DNA of 64,000 nucleotides from Triplophysa rosa (GCF_024868665.1 NC_079890.1:32725831-32789830), one strand, 5' to 3'. Shown: positions 11,187 through 22,964, counted from the first letter of the stretch. A program made the numbers and translations. The notes: generated by a model not told the origin, from the sequence alone.

Positions 11187-11369
11187 TGCTGTCCTTCTGA
11201 AACCTTGTATCTCCGTATTTTGTATTTTTATTGCCATAAATCAGTAGTTACCCTTTGTTTGTCACTGGATTTTGCTTGTGAACTTTGACAATCATTTAAA
11301 AGTACAGTGTTCTTTTCCATTTCCTCAAAACAGCAAAATTGGACATGCAACGTTTCATAAGGACTGGCA
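11187..11369. mobile_element. MITE with TGCTGTCCTTCTGAAACCTTG-type termini
   Basis: The left end TGCTGTCCTTCTGAAACC and the right end GGACTGGCA, with CAACGTTTCATAA just inside, are imperfect inverted repeats. The same termini bound the element at 28465-28701. No TSD is convincing. It sits between the bax 3' end and the unrecognised exons. Confidence 0.65.
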
Positions 11370-11588
11370 ATTTTCACTCTAAATGGTTTCTAAATTTCAA
11401 TTCATGGTTGGGTCAAACATGGACATTTTCTATAGGTTAACAACTATTTCCTTGGTCCATATTTTACCCAACCATGAGTGAAACCACCCATCATTTTTTA
11501 GAGCGTATGCATTTTAATTCTTTAAAGAATTGTGTGGCAGGTTTGTTTTAAGAATAGAGCAAAGTATTAATCACTAAATATTTCCTAG

Positions 11589-12323
11589 TCAAATACGTCT
11601 CTGAAATTGGCACATGCTACGTCACACACTTCTCAGAATCCACCAGTGGTTGTGAACCCAGTGACATCGAAGGCATTTCAAGGGCACTTGCGGCAGAAAG
11701 GACCTGTGTGTTAGCTCAGCTGTTGGCGGATACGACACACTCCATCCCCTACGTGACAATGAGAAAAGTTTTCAGACCTCTGATTTCACGTGTCGTTATG
11801 AACCTTGCCTGCTGTAAACGCTGTATGATCAGCTGGTGAGTTCAGAAACTAGACATGGTAAACACCTGGGTTTAATGTGATGCCTTGTTATCCATTAAAA
11901 TGTCTTAACATCCTTAAAACTATATATATACACATGATTGTAAAAGATCATTACTAAATGGGAATGGATTTAAACAATTAATTAGGATATATTTTCTTAA
12001 AACAAGTTTTATGATCCTACTAAAAAAAGATGTTTAGATATTTTTACTAGAAAAAACAAATTATGGAAAATTTATGGAAAGCTTATCACCATTGGGGTGG
12101 CAAGAAGCCTAAAAAGAGATTCATTTTTAATATCACCCCCCAAATCTAATTATTCCATTAAAATGCTTAAAACGAAATGATATTCTGTATTCCCCGATAC
12201 ATTAGGTCACAGTTGAATAATCTTTTGAAGCGGCGAGTGATGTTGGTATTGATGTGGGTTCTTCTAATCTTGAATCTTTTTGACAGTCTGGCTTGTCTCC
12301 AGTACACACAGCTGTACAAATGA
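11589..12323 (+). CDS. Unrecognised coding exons (3' part of a possible gene)
   Basis: Two segments look like consecutive exons. Exon A, 11589-11835, follows an acceptor TTTCCTAG and ends at a strong donor (CTG|GTGAGT). It is open for 81 codons in one frame, which would close at the second codon past the donor if unspliced. Exon B, 12287-12323, follows a pyrimidine-rich acceptor (TTTTTGACAG), completes the split codon in phase and ends at TGA after a dozen codons. The joined tail is about 94 residues, Cys-rich near the end (ACCKRCMISCLACL) and helical in composition before that, with ALAAERTCVLAQLLADTTH. No start codon with context lies in exon A, so an upstream exon ending in phase 1 is needed; none was identified. 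No domain is recognised. It could be a small teleost gene, an alternative 3' part of a bax transcript, or a chance open frame in a non-coding RNA. Confidence 0.38.
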
Positions 12324-12329
12324 CACATG

Positions 12330-13312
12330 CACCTGAGCAATATGAGCCATCCAGATAAGTAAGCAGGTGGTTCCTACCAGCACATTACAACATTTCAGTA
12401 TATGTAGTCTGTTCAATTATGCAATGTGTGTTGTGTGACACTGGTGTCATGAAATGTACTGCATTAGTGGCTTCCTGTACCTTAACTGGTACAGCATGGT
12501 GCTATTTTTTTTATTAAGATCCTCTATCTACATTACACTTGTATCCAGAACAATTAATGTTCACGTGCTCACTCAAAAAAGGAAAACACGATCTTGACAT
12601 TGCTAGTATAATACACGGAGATGATGACAGTATGTTGTTGGTAAAGAGCATATTTTTAAAAACTAATAATTGTGCCAAAAAAATGGATCGGAATCATGAC
12701 CAAAATTCTGTAAAGAATTACACTTGTATCATTGCCATAGAAAATCCATAATTCTCCCTTATCATCTTCATTCTTCAGGCCCATGACCACAAAAAATTTA
12801 GGCTTCAGGCTGCTTAAACCCGTAAGAACCTACGTATCTTGAAATTCGTCATGAGCACAGTCAGTATTCTAGGAGCCGGTGTCCTGTGTTCAGACAGGTC
12901 GCATAAAGAAGAGTTCTTTCCTTGAGGAAACTGTCATGATGTGTTATGGTCAGGTCTTTGGAGGAAGCTACTTTAAGCTATAACCTTTCTATTGTTTGGG
13001 TGAAACTCAAGTTTTTATTAAAGGTTATACTTAGCAATGACTTAACGCGAGGCCCCTGCTGAGACCCACTGCTGTTGTTGGAATCGTTCTTATGGAGCTG
13101 GACCTGCACGTACAAGCACACTGTCATCTCTGACGCAGAAGAGACCCCACTGGGGAAAGCAAGGGGAGGCCTGTAAGACCCCAACTGTGGATCTCTGAAG
13201 AGAATGCATCTACGTGTATACCATGTCATGGCTCTAGGTGTTAGAAACTGCAGTTCTACATATGGCCTGCTGCGCAATGCATCATCTTGTACGCATATTT
13301 AGCAACAGGTCA
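12330..13312. other. Intergenic DNA without recognised features
   Basis: No gene or clear repeat boundary was seen. Open frames at 12539-12751 (+) and 12978-13277 (-) have no recognisable motif. Confidence 0.5.
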
Positions 13313-13751
13313 GGGGCCTCATTTATAACCGTCGCGTACGCACAAAACATGCCCTGAAAGAGGCGTACGCCACTTCCCACGCAAAAGATGCGATTTATAA
13401 AAACAAACTTGACGGAAAAATGTGCGCACCTGCACGCAAACTCTGACCCATGCGTACGGACATTTTGGAGACAGAGCAGCTTGGCAACACCGATGGTGAG
13501 TTAGTGAACTCAAGTTAGATTGCAAGAGGTAGGCTAAGTGTGACAAAATCGATTATAAGCATCAATCTCTCACACACATTTAATTTTACCTTAGGCCTAA
13601 ATATCCTCATTATCACGAAGATTAAATCTGCAGAGTTATTTGCGCTTGTATTGAGCGATACTTGTTTCATGCAGTTCTTGTAAAATCAAAATCAAACTCA
13701 AATCTTAAATAAAAATTCAATCTAAATATTTAATCAGCGCTGTCTCACCAT

Positions 13752-15083
13752 CAGGGGCGGTTCTAGGGGGGACAGAGGGTCAGCACACTTGGCACCCACT
13801 GGCCCCCCTAAATCTGGAATCGTTTCTGGAATTTTTTACCACAACCGAGCAATTTCGGGTGCAATGCACAGTTTGTCCTGCGAGTGGCAGTAACGATGCT
13901 TGTGTGCCAAAAGGAAGATTACGCAAGCAAGACGCAAACAATCTCGAGTCTGTGCGCCTTCAGAAAGATTACGTCTACATCATACAGGTAATGGAAATAT
14001 TTTGTAAATATATAACGAAAATGCATATCATTACACATCATATTAAAATACTGACCTATATTTTCCGGTGTTGCGCATGTTAAATATACATAGGCTATAA
14101 AGCAGTCGTGACTCGTGCCTATACAAAGAATCAGCTGCTGCCAGAGAACGTGTAACACACTAAAGACATTTTATTTGTTAATGAAATGAGATCAAATGCA
14201 ACTTACATTTATTGGGGTGAATGTTTGATAAAATGCACTTTTGCCTTATAATTAAAATAAATGGTCTGTCATTCCCAAGGAATTAGCAAGCAGAGTTCAA
14301 GTAATCAATACAGCTTATTCTATACTGTCCTGTATATTACTTGTGGTGTATTTGAGAGTCGAGCTTTAGGTTTAATTTACACATTTTCATAATTTTCCAT
14401 TTGCAGTTAAAATGAAGAGAAAAATTCTAAGGACATAATGTCCTTTTTTAATAAGAAAACTAAAGAAGAAGATCCTTCTGAAAAAGAGTCAGAAATGCAC
14501 AAAAGCTTAGAGAATGAAGAAAGTCCAGAAGAACAGAGGACCCACCAGCAAGGTGATTTAGTTGTGCAGAGAGACAACTTTTGTAACCCTGAAATTCCCC
14601 TCAATAATTTCATAATTTTCCCTGAAAAGTTTTTACATGAGTAGTTAGCATTCACATGAAAGTGTGCCAAAACCACATATATCACATGGGAAAATTTTGA
14701 AATTCATGTTTTTTTTCTTTGTGTAAAGGAAATACCTGATAATGTGACTCATGTTTAGATGACTGAGTTGATTTTTGGATATCTTGTTTGTGGGTAGTTT
14801 TTCATTTATGTATGTACATTTAAGATGCAGAAAAGTGCCTAAATGTTATTATTGTTGTCATTGTTATTTTGACTATATAAATGTGTTGTGAAATAAATGA
14901 CGATGGAACATTAATTTGGAGCTGAACTTGTTTTATTAGCTTATTAGTTTACTTAGAGAAAACAGTAATACATGACAGTGAAAAATGACTGAAAATTAAT
15001 CATGACACATGTTAGTGTGCCCCCTAAAAGCATAAGTGGCCCCTGCCTGGCCCCCCAGTTACAGTAGTCTAGAACCGCCACTG
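13752..15083 (+). mobile_element. Internally deleted hAT transposon
   Basis: The termini CAGGGGCGGTTCTAG (left) and CTAGAACCGCCACTG (right) are inverted repeats. They are flanked by a perfect 8-bp duplication CTCACCAT (13744-13751 and 15084-15091), the hAT signature. At 1332 bp it is much shorter than an autonomous hAT element and retains only a short N-terminal coding piece (14438-14644). Confidence 0.9.
14438..14644 (+). pseudogene. hAT transposase N-terminal fragment
   Basis: An open frame of 68 codons starts MSFFNKKTKEEDPSEKESEM, a charged, Lys/Glu-rich leader typical of the region before the zinc-finger domain in hAT transposases. The BED/TTF-type zinc finger, the catalytic DDE residues and the C-terminal dimerisation domain are absent. 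The frame runs into a stop where the rest of the transposase should continue. Confidence 0.5.
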
Positions 15084-15299
15084 CTCACCATCACACTATG
15101 AGCGCATGAGGAGGAGATGATCCGACTGCATAGAATATAGGACAGCATCAAATACGATAACTGCAGAACACAGTGTAAATAAATAGCTAAATAGGCTATA
15201 TTTTAATTACTGTGCATAATCATCAAATGTCAAAGTCTGGAAATACAGCCATTAAACTCTCACACAATCGTTTCTCTAAATGTCCTCCTTATCGGTTCT

Positions 15300-15706
15300 C
15301 GCCACCGGTTGCATACTGTTTTGCATCTGCCTGGCCGGGGGGGCTGCTTTAGAATTTTAAAGTTTTACTTAATTAATATTGCATATAGAAATTTATAGTC
15401 TGTTATATTTGACCTGTGCTTCTCTCTCCTTTATCTTAAATGTGTGCTCTGTGCGTGTGTGCGTGCGTGTCTTTGTGTGTGCGCGTGCTTGTCTGTGTAC
15501 GTGTGTGTGTGTCTGTGTGTTAGTATGTGTGCATATTGTGTGTGTGGAGTGTTTTGTATGTGGGTATGTCTGTCTTCTTTGTTTTCACCTTTTTCTTGTT
15601 TTTGCAGGTACAACTTTAATTGGTTTGCTTATAGTCAATATGTCTTATGTACAGCTGCTTTGTAACAATGAAAATTGTAAAAAGCGCTATATAAATAAAG
15701 TTGAGT
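15300..15706 (+). mobile_element. 5'-truncated L2-clade LINE 3' end with 9-bp TSD
   Basis: The segment closely matches the 3' UTR of the L2 at 36144-37560. Shared blocks include CCGGGGGGGCTGCTTTAGAA, a GT-rich tract, and the terminal GCGCTATATAAATAAAGTTG. It is flanked by ATCGGTTCT on both sides (15291-15299 and 15707-15715), a target-site duplication. Short ORFs in the GT tract are spurious. Confidence 0.87.
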
Positions 15707-16369
15707 ATCGGTTCTAACTAAGTTCATAACAAAACCGGAATGAAGAAACATTCGTCTTTAACAATTATGTCTTCAAATTTGATGTTAATGATTAATGATG
15801 AATTTGAATTAATGAAATTAATGATGTGATTTTAATGAGGTGTTCATGATCAAGTCTAAATGCTGTAAACATATAAATGCTGCAGAGACCTTCTTTGGCT
15901 TTAATATAATTATTAATATGGAAATCTCAGCGAATCTCATGTGTGGCCATTTGTTTATTTCGTTACGGAGATAAAGGATCGGGGGTTTTACATAAGTTTT
16001 TGTTATTTTTCTATGGCATCTAATAGCGGTTGAACCCGGAAACGGTATACGTCCATAATGGTGCGTGACGTCAGGCTTAACAAGCGGATTGGATGTCAAT
16101 CTTATTAATATACGAATAAGCGTTCATGAGGTGCTTTGCATTCACTATTATGGGTAAAATGGGCGTGTACAGGGCGGGATATGAGGGTGATTCACGTACG
16201 CACACTTGCAGGTTATCTGTGATTTATAAAGGGAAAATTGCGTGCAGGTACATGCGCGTGCGCAAGGTTTTATAAATCTCAATTTTTGTTTGCGTACGCC
16301 CTTTTCAGCATTCTGACGTAAATTCACTTTTAGGAAGGTTTCTACGCACAGTTTTATAAATGAGGCCCC

Positions 16370-16920
16370 AGATCAACTCTACTCACCTGGCTGCTGTTTT
16401 TTTTTTATTAATCAAAACAAATGAGTTAGTCATTTTAACTTTTTAATTACGGAAAAGGTATATAATCTAAATACGTTTAGTCCTGAAATCCCAATTAATC
16501 AACATATTTAAAAAAAACATTTAAAATGACGTAAACTGTACCATAACATTAGTTTCTTATGGTCAAATTGCGCTTAAAAAACATTATTTTTCATGTTGCT
16601 TTATATACTACGCATGCGCAAAGCTTCGCTAGGGCGGCCATATTGAGCGTTGCGTTCCTCCCCATTCATTTCAATGGCAGTGACGCATCTTGTTAAAATT
16701 AATATCTTTGATACGATGCACTACGTGTGATAGTGAGATTGGACATTGTATTAAGATCGGGATGCAGCGTCACACTAACATTCTTTGGTGGACACGGGTT
16801 TAGTCAGTCTCAAAACATGATGTTTAACATCAGATGCTTTTAATGCACTTCTCAGAAATATCCCGAAAACTGAAAGAAAAGTTTATTGCCCTATGCTTGT
16901 CCTCCCCGGTTAAAGAAAAC
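16370..16920. other. Intergenic DNA without a gene
   Basis: AT-rich with a short GC-richer patch (about 16607-16680) containing ACGCATGCGCA and GGCGGCCATATTG. That patch may be a repeat end or a promoter-like element; nothing more can be supported. Confidence 0.45.
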
Positions 16921-16924
16921 GTTC

Positions 16925-17350
16925 AAGTATATTTGAGCTAAAAGCCACTAAACTAGTAGTTGACAAAGAATATACAAATAAATGTATATTTAATTATATT
17001 GTTATATTGAATTATAGTATAGAATTATTCTACTATCAGTATACTTACAAGTTCACTTCAAAAAACAATTGTGTACTCAGTTTACTGTTACACTAAAGTA
17101 TACATTTAAATTACAGTATGTGTGTTTCCTGGGATCGAACCTATAACATTCGCGTTGCTAGAGCAATGCTACCAAGTGAGCTACAGGAACACTTACAATA
17201 TGCTTAAAAGTATACTTTAAGAAACTAAAAAGTGGGCCAGTTTTGTCCCAGGTATTATTGTAATTGATATTAGTATAGCCTACTTACAACAAAGAATATA
17301 AAAAAAACGTAATCCTTACTTAAGTATATTTATTTTAACATATTTGATCA
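16925..17350. repeat. Dispersed 'AAGTATACTT'-type repeat with SINE insertion
   Basis: Contains repeated AAGTATACTT-like words, ACAGTTTACTGTTACACTAAAG-type sequence and AAAGTGGGCCAGTTTTGTCCC. It shares these features with 21590-23335 in the opposite sense (TTTAGTGTAACAGTAGTAAAC and TAAATTGGCCCACTTTTTA). A tRNA-like SINE piece interrupts it. Confidence 0.6.
17128..17192 (-). mobile_element. tRNA-derived SINE head, minus strand
   Basis: Read on the minus strand it has a polymerase III box A (TAGCTCACTTGGTAGC) and box B (GGTTCGATCCC) in tRNA-like spacing, starting TCCTG. The SINE body is missing, so it is a truncated SINE head rather than a functional tRNA gene. Confidence 0.7.
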
Positions 17351-17463
17351 AATATATTTTGCTTAGGTGTAAAACTTATTTTTACGTGAAAAAATGACAC
17401 GTTTAAATGATCTTTACATCAACTTTATATATATTTGGAAAGATCTGAATAAACACCTTAGAG

Positions 17464-17735
17464 CAGTGGTTCTCAAACTGGGGGCCGTGGCCCCCGGGGG
17501 TCCCAAGATGGATCTAGGGGGTGCCACAGATTTTGTGGCATTTTATGAAATATAGAAATTTATCATAAATCAAACATCAGAAACCTAAAGAATTGATGTT
17601 TCAGCATTGTATAACTGAATATGTTTTTGTTTCAATTAAAATTTTAAGTTAAGTTAATTAAAACTTTCTAAGGGAGCCGCAAAGCAAACCCCTGCACAAA
17701 GGGGGCCTAACAACAAAAAAGTTTGAGAACCACTG
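17464..17735. mobile_element. hAT-type MITE, uninterrupted copy
   Basis: The termini CAGTGGTTCTCAAACTGG and GTTTGAGAACCACTG are inverted repeats. An imperfect duplication CCTTA-plus-3 flanks them (17456-17463 and 17736-17743). The interior matches the split copy at 2271-5429 (CAAGATGGATC, CCACAGATTTTGTGGC, ATTTATCATA) without the LTR insertions. Confidence 0.88.
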
Positions 17736-17743
17736 CCTTATGT

Positions 17744-18957
17744 GTGGATCTACAGATGCTGACCTCAGCAGGTCACATGTGTGAGGGGGAAGCGGTGTTG
17801 TATTTACCTGGTATGCCTGAACACTGCAGAGATCCCCTCTGTTCTTATGACATCATCATGAACTCTATGAACAGAATGCAGTCTGAAAACACAGAGAAGA
17901 ATCTGAATTTAGCCTTTGGCATCATCGTCTCTACTCACAGAGGGGGTGAAGGGAAACATTGTCTTATATAAGTGAGGTGTTTATTTGTTACGCTAGGTGC
18001 AATGACGCACTAAAACAAGTGTAGTGACACCATTACTGACAGCACTGCTTTACAACTGGAAAAATTCTGGAATTATCATCACACTAGAAAGTGCCAAAAA
18101 TGGTAAAAAAAAAAACGGTGGAAAAAACTATAAGTGAACTGAAATTATATATTTAAAAAATATATATAAAGCGAATTATATGTGTGTGTATACATATGTG
18201 TATGTATGTATGTAGGACAAGCTGTGTATGTCTGTATGTATATGTATGTCTGTCTATCTATCTTTATATCTTTATATGTATATGCATATGTATGTATATA
18301 TGTATACATAATGTGTGTGTGTGTGTACAGTATATTGCTTTGGGTCAATGATTATTTTATATTTACATTTTATAAAAAATGTTCTTTGTACTTTTGTGGT
18401 CGAAATGAAATTGTCTTATGTTATAAATAAATAGTACATTTCAAGTTATTCAATGACAAGTATTGGATGCATCCTTATGTATTTAAAATCTAGATTAAAT
18501 CTAGTAAATATATATATATATATATATATATACAGTATATATATAAATAATTTTCAATAACCTTCTTACAATGAAAATACACTAATGACTAAAACACGAA
18601 TGACCAAGTCTATTGAAATGATTGAAATGATACTGACCCACCCATAGGTTTTAGTTCTAAGCGCACTGAGTGTGTTATTGACATCAAAGCAGATGTCTAG
18701 AGCTTGAAACTGTGTGCAGGGATGAGACAGGTTTCTTTAAAACTCACCTTTTGAAGTTCCTTCAATGAGAAGCTAGATGAACCACTAGAGGTCACCATCA
18801 GTCAAAGGTATTAAGTAAATAATGCTGGACAACCTGTTAGTCTCACACCACATCAGAGAATCAAGAGATCAAATGCTTACTTTCAGCTCAGATCCTATTA
18901 AACTAAGGTAAACATGAATAATGTTAAAAATGCAGTAGAAATTGTCAGTACTAATAC
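17744..18957. other. Intergenic DNA with simple repeats
   Basis: Includes a TATG/TGTA-rich tract (18181-18330) and a (TA)n tract (18508-18532). An 82-codon frame at 17723-17971 begins inside the hAT MITE and has no recognisable product. Confidence 0.55.
18181..18330. repeat. TGTA/TATG-rich simple-sequence tract
   Basis: Alternating TATG, TGTA and TCTG tetranucleotides and a short (TG)n run. Frames on both strands stay open only because of the low complexity. Confidence 0.85.
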
Positions 18958-18964
18958 ATATATG

Positions 18965-19206
18965 GCCCGGTTTCACAGACAGGGATTAGTTTAAACCAGG
19001 ACTTTGTTACCTTTTGTTAAATTAGGATATTTAATTCACTTTTATAAAAATGCCCTAGAAAAAAACATTACTGGTATGCATCTTGAGACAAAACAATGGC
19101 GCTGATATATTTTAAGATATGACAGGGCAAGTTATTTTCAGGTAAGACAGTTCAAACATCCATTTTAGTCTGGGACTAGCCTTAAACCTTGTCTGTGAAA
19201 CCGGGC
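18965..19206. mobile_element. MITE with GCCCGGTTTCACAGACA termini
   Basis: The left end GCCCGGTTTCACAGACA is inverted at the right as TGTCTGTGAAACCGGGC. A perfect 7-bp duplication ATATATG (18958-18964 and 19207-19213) flanks it. The interior shares words with the degenerate copy at 9870-10080. Confidence 0.88.
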
Positions 19207-19213
19207 ATATATG

Positions 19214-21585
19214 TCTTTTATTTAAGATTAATAGCTTTTAATGCATACATTAATTAATTATAATTAATTAATATGTTTACATTTTTTCTAAGTTGGTTTA
19301 ACAGTAAGTAAATCTGGCATGCAAGAATGGATTTAGGATGAAAAGAAATACAACAAATCAGTAACTTGGACTCTAAGCAGACAGTTATTCATGTGATTTT
19401 AATTGACAAGCGTTTGAGTGCATAAACATAGATGAAACAGAATATGAGAGAGAGAGACATTCATGTGCTGGACGACTGTTCTGTGGTCACTCCAAATTCC
19501 ATTCTGACAGCAAGAGCCCTTTAAGAACGCTGAAGTGCTTCTTCAGTATAGACCTACAGCAATGTGGGTTTGGGCAAAAGGTTTTCTTTTGCTTTCTTTT
19601 TCTCTTTTTAAAGGCAAGCGGTTCACAGCAGTTATTCTAGGCAAATTATCGACACTGAGAAACCCTTCAACTCAGATGTCCTGCGAGGGGAAACCTTTAA
19701 CCCTTTGTGGGTCTCTTTACTTCTGAACCGCCACCCTCTGCCTTAATAAATATCCAAAATGATCAGAATTATCAAAATATTTTGGTGCACAACGTACAGG
19801 TGCACATGTGCACAGGTACACTTATTTGGAGCTATATCAGATTGAGCGCAGCGTGTAAAAAACACAGTATGGAGCAGATGCATTGCTTGATTTTATTTTG
19901 GAATGATCTTTTTTCATTATTTATTGCTTTAGGAAATGAAAATGACAAACAGGATCTCTTTAATGTCCGTTTCTCCTAGATACCATAATGAGATAATGGG
20001 AGCAAATTTGAACTCTCACCTTTTTTTTTGTCCGCACGAGCAAAACTTTGAAATTCTCACACGTCTCCGAGTCATAGAATAGATCTCGATAATATCTCAA
20101 ATCTTGCTTAGATTAGATAAGTCTATAATCGAATGTCAGAGATTTCAATATGAACTCCCAAGACCAAATTATATGATGGCATTTTAGTTTTATGCACGCA
20201 TTACACGTCAACAATTTGTGTCTGTTTTTATGTCATCTACAAATGTTAAGTTTAAACTTAAAGACACCAAAACTTCACATTAAGGCTGCCGCTCTATGAA
20301 CGCGCAATAAACTTTCCTCTGGGTACCTCTTTCTCCTCCTCTCTCCGTCTGAATGGGGCTTGGGAGGTGGGCTGCGTGATTGGGGGGAGTTGCTGTAGGC
20401 TGACTGAATCTGCTTTTCAGCCACTGTCTCTCTGCCTCCACCCAGCTGTGCGAGTTAGTGTTCGGGGATTTGGGATATTTTTTCCCCACTGTGGCCGGGC
20501 ATCCCCCCTGGTGACAGAGTGCTAACTCCCAGACTATAAGAGAATATGACCCCCTGCCTCCCACATATAGTCTTCCAGCAGACTGCTGGGAGACGATATG
20601 TTGCATGGTGGTCTTGTCCAACAGACCCTCCACTGCTTTTTCAGGTAATGCCAACAAAAGACCCTTAAATTGAGTTCAGGCCCTCATTCTGAAATGAAAG
20701 CAATGCTTATGCCCTGTAGGGGGACAACAATGTTTCTTATGTTTTCAGAAGGACAAGATTAAGATATTTTAAAGAGCTTTTGTGCCACAATATCATAACG
20801 TAGGAATTTCAGCGGGAACTCACATACAGGAATGAACATATAACATCAATTTGATTCATTGCTCTCAGCTGGTCTGGTGGCCATCTCAACCCCATATCTG
20901 TCCATCTCTGTGTGCTTTTCACTTGACAAGCGCAAACACTAGGATATGCTCTTAATTCCGCTGAGTAAACATTTTTACAGCACTAAGCAAATCTGGATTT
21001 TCCCATTATTTTGACAAAAGGCCACTCGCCTCATCCCCGTCGTCCTTGTTGCTTTTTGTTCCCCAAAATCCCAAATCAAATGACAAAGCCTGTTCTAAAC
21101 AAAGAGATTATCACACACCTACTAATCCCCACTGCAGACCAGGACACTTTGCCTCGCTGAGGCCGTGACACAGTAAAGAAGCTCATGTCCATGTTCTCAT
21201 GAGCGACAAAAGAACGACTGATTTTAGGGGATAAGTAGGAAATTTAAAGGAATTGGGCTGAGGTCAGCTAGTGAAGATTAGTATCTCCGGAGGGTGATTA
21301 CCAAGTTTCCTGACTTCAGTTCTTATTTGCTTAACATCAGAATGTTCGCTTCAAAATGATCTGAAATAAATCTCTGTTGCAGAAATCTAACAAATGAAGT
21401 ACAAATTTGGCTGTGATCTGATTGTGAGTTTATGGTGTTTACTGTGGTCATACTAAGGGAATTAAAACAAACCCTAAGTAGTAAACTCCTAGATTTATTT
21501 CGATTGTATTTAGAGACCAGAATATCACAAAGATTTAAGTGTGATTTAAGTGTGCCTTTACAAAAAATAAGCATATTTAAAATTA
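19214..21585. other. Gene-free, mostly non-repetitive DNA
   Basis: No recognised gene. A GC-richer, low-repeat patch around 20290-20600 supports a 125-codon minus-strand frame with no known domain. Blocks such as 20030-20270 and 20290-20660 look unique rather than repetitive and could be conserved non-coding elements, which needs alignment to decide. Confidence 0.45.
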
Positions 21586-21861
21586 ATTTGATTAAACTTA
21601 AGTAAAGTTCAGGTATATTTTTAAGTATAGGTAGGTATAAGTATACTCAACTCAACTCACTTTTATTGTCACTACAGCATTTACTGATAAATGGTGTGTG
21701 AAAAGCTTAGGTGCGTGTTACGGACATTGCACATTAAGAACAGTAAAAAAAATTCCAATATACTACTATAAATGTACAAGTAGTACTTGTAAGTGTACCA
21801 TTTTAAAACCAACTGGGACTAAATTGGCCCACTTTTTATTTCATAAAAGAATACTGTCAAG

Positions 21862-22239
21862 TAGAGATGTAACAATATTATCGATATCGTGTTGTCGCTA
21901 TAGCAAAATTGTCTCAATATTGTCGTGGTCACATGACTGTATAAAACGATAGGTCTTCCGGGCCTAACATAGAGAATGTTAGAAAAACAATAGATATTAC
22001 CTTTGCCACCTGGTGCAATTATTTTATGTTATAAAAGGGATATTTAGGTCATTTGACCCATCATACTATAACTCACACCTCTAAGCAACAGTTATCATTA
22101 GAGGATAAAGAAAAGAGGATGCTTATGGCACATTTCCAAGTCATCTTTTGCCATTTTGAATATTGCAATAAATATCGCACCGTGAAATTTATACCGAGGT
22201 ATTATCGCACAGTGAGATTTTGATATTGTTACATCCCTA
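21862..22239. mobile_element. hAT-type MITE with TAGRGATGTAACAATA termini
   Basis: The left end TAGAGATGTAACAATA and the right end TATTGTTACATCCCTA are inverted repeats. A perfect 8-bp duplication CTGTCAAG lies at 21854-21861 and 22240-22247. The interior has ATCGATATCG-type words and no coding capacity. Confidence 0.9.
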
Positions 22240-22469
22240 CTGTCAAGTACACTTTAGTGTAACAGTAGTAAACTTTGAGTACACAGCTTGTTTTCAACTA
22301 CGTTTTCATTACTGCAACTATACAACTTATAGGTGTTGATAGTTTGCTAGATCAATAATTGTAGTTTCATAATATTTTTATTGCAAGCATACTTGTTAGT
22401 TATTTTTTAAGTGAACTTAACATCATACTTACAATTTAACAATATCATTTTTATATATTATTTATGTAA

Positions 22470-22588
22470 GGGATAATGTACATGCAGCTGGTTGTTATCG
22501 CGGAAATAAGCCCGACAGTGTGATCAGTCTTGTATTACACTGAAGGGGCTTATTTCGCGATAACAGCCGTCTGCTTGTACATTATCCC
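22470..22588. repeat. Long near-perfect palindrome
   Basis: The left arm 22470-22513 and right arm 22546-22588 are inverted with few mismatches (key words GGGATAATGTACATGCAG, TTATCGCGGAAATAAGCCC and their inverses). The spacer also pairs internally (CAGTGT with ACACTG). The structure would form a cruciform or a long RNA hairpin and is probably a foldback element. Confidence 0.85.
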
Positions 22589-22589
22589 G

Positions 22590-22964
22590 TTTATTACACG
22601 GCTACTTGCCACATGAAAAAAAACTGGACATAAAATGTGAATTTGAAATATTTTATGAGCTCATTTTTATCGAATGCAGACCTTCCGCGAGGAAAAGCCG
22701 TTAACGTTTGGTTTTAAAGTAAGAAACGACGTTCAAACGGCAAATTGGTTTAATCATTTGTAAATATAATGTCATATATGTTATTAAAAGACATATTTAT
22801 AACTCATTTTTGTGTAATATTAAACTGCCCCTCTCAAAATGATTTGCAGCGTCCAGGTTACAGGGTGTTAATAGTTTTGAGCGGTTGTTATTAGAAAAGA
22901 ACAATCCTTGGAATGTCGCGACTGGCCAATCACAATCAAGCATTCAAATGAGCCGTGTAATAAA
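22590..22964. mobile_element. Foldback element with TTTATTACACGGCT termini
   Basis: TTTATTACACGGCT at the left is inverted at the right as AGCCGTGTAATAAA (22951-22964). It abuts the palindrome at 22470-22588, and both may be parts of one larger element. No coding frame. Confidence 0.7.

Larger units (their letters stand above)
13313..16369. mobile_element. Large foldback DNA element with GGGGCCTCATTTATAA termini
   Basis: The left terminus GGGGCCTCATTTATAA is repeated in inverse at the right terminus (16354-16369). Inside both ends are matching GCGTACGC and GATTTATAAA blocks in opposite orientation, giving long imperfect inverted repeats. No transposase ORF belongs to the element itself. Two later insertions lie within it: a hAT transposon (13752-15083) and an L2 tail (15300-15706). 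Without them it would be about 1.3 kb. No TSD could be fixed with confidence, so the superfamily is left open. Confidence 0.75.

Noticed and set aside
20280..20657. 125-codon open frame on the minus strand
   Set aside because: No recognisable motif, no splice context, and a GC-richer composition that lowers stop frequency. Kept only as part of a unique block.
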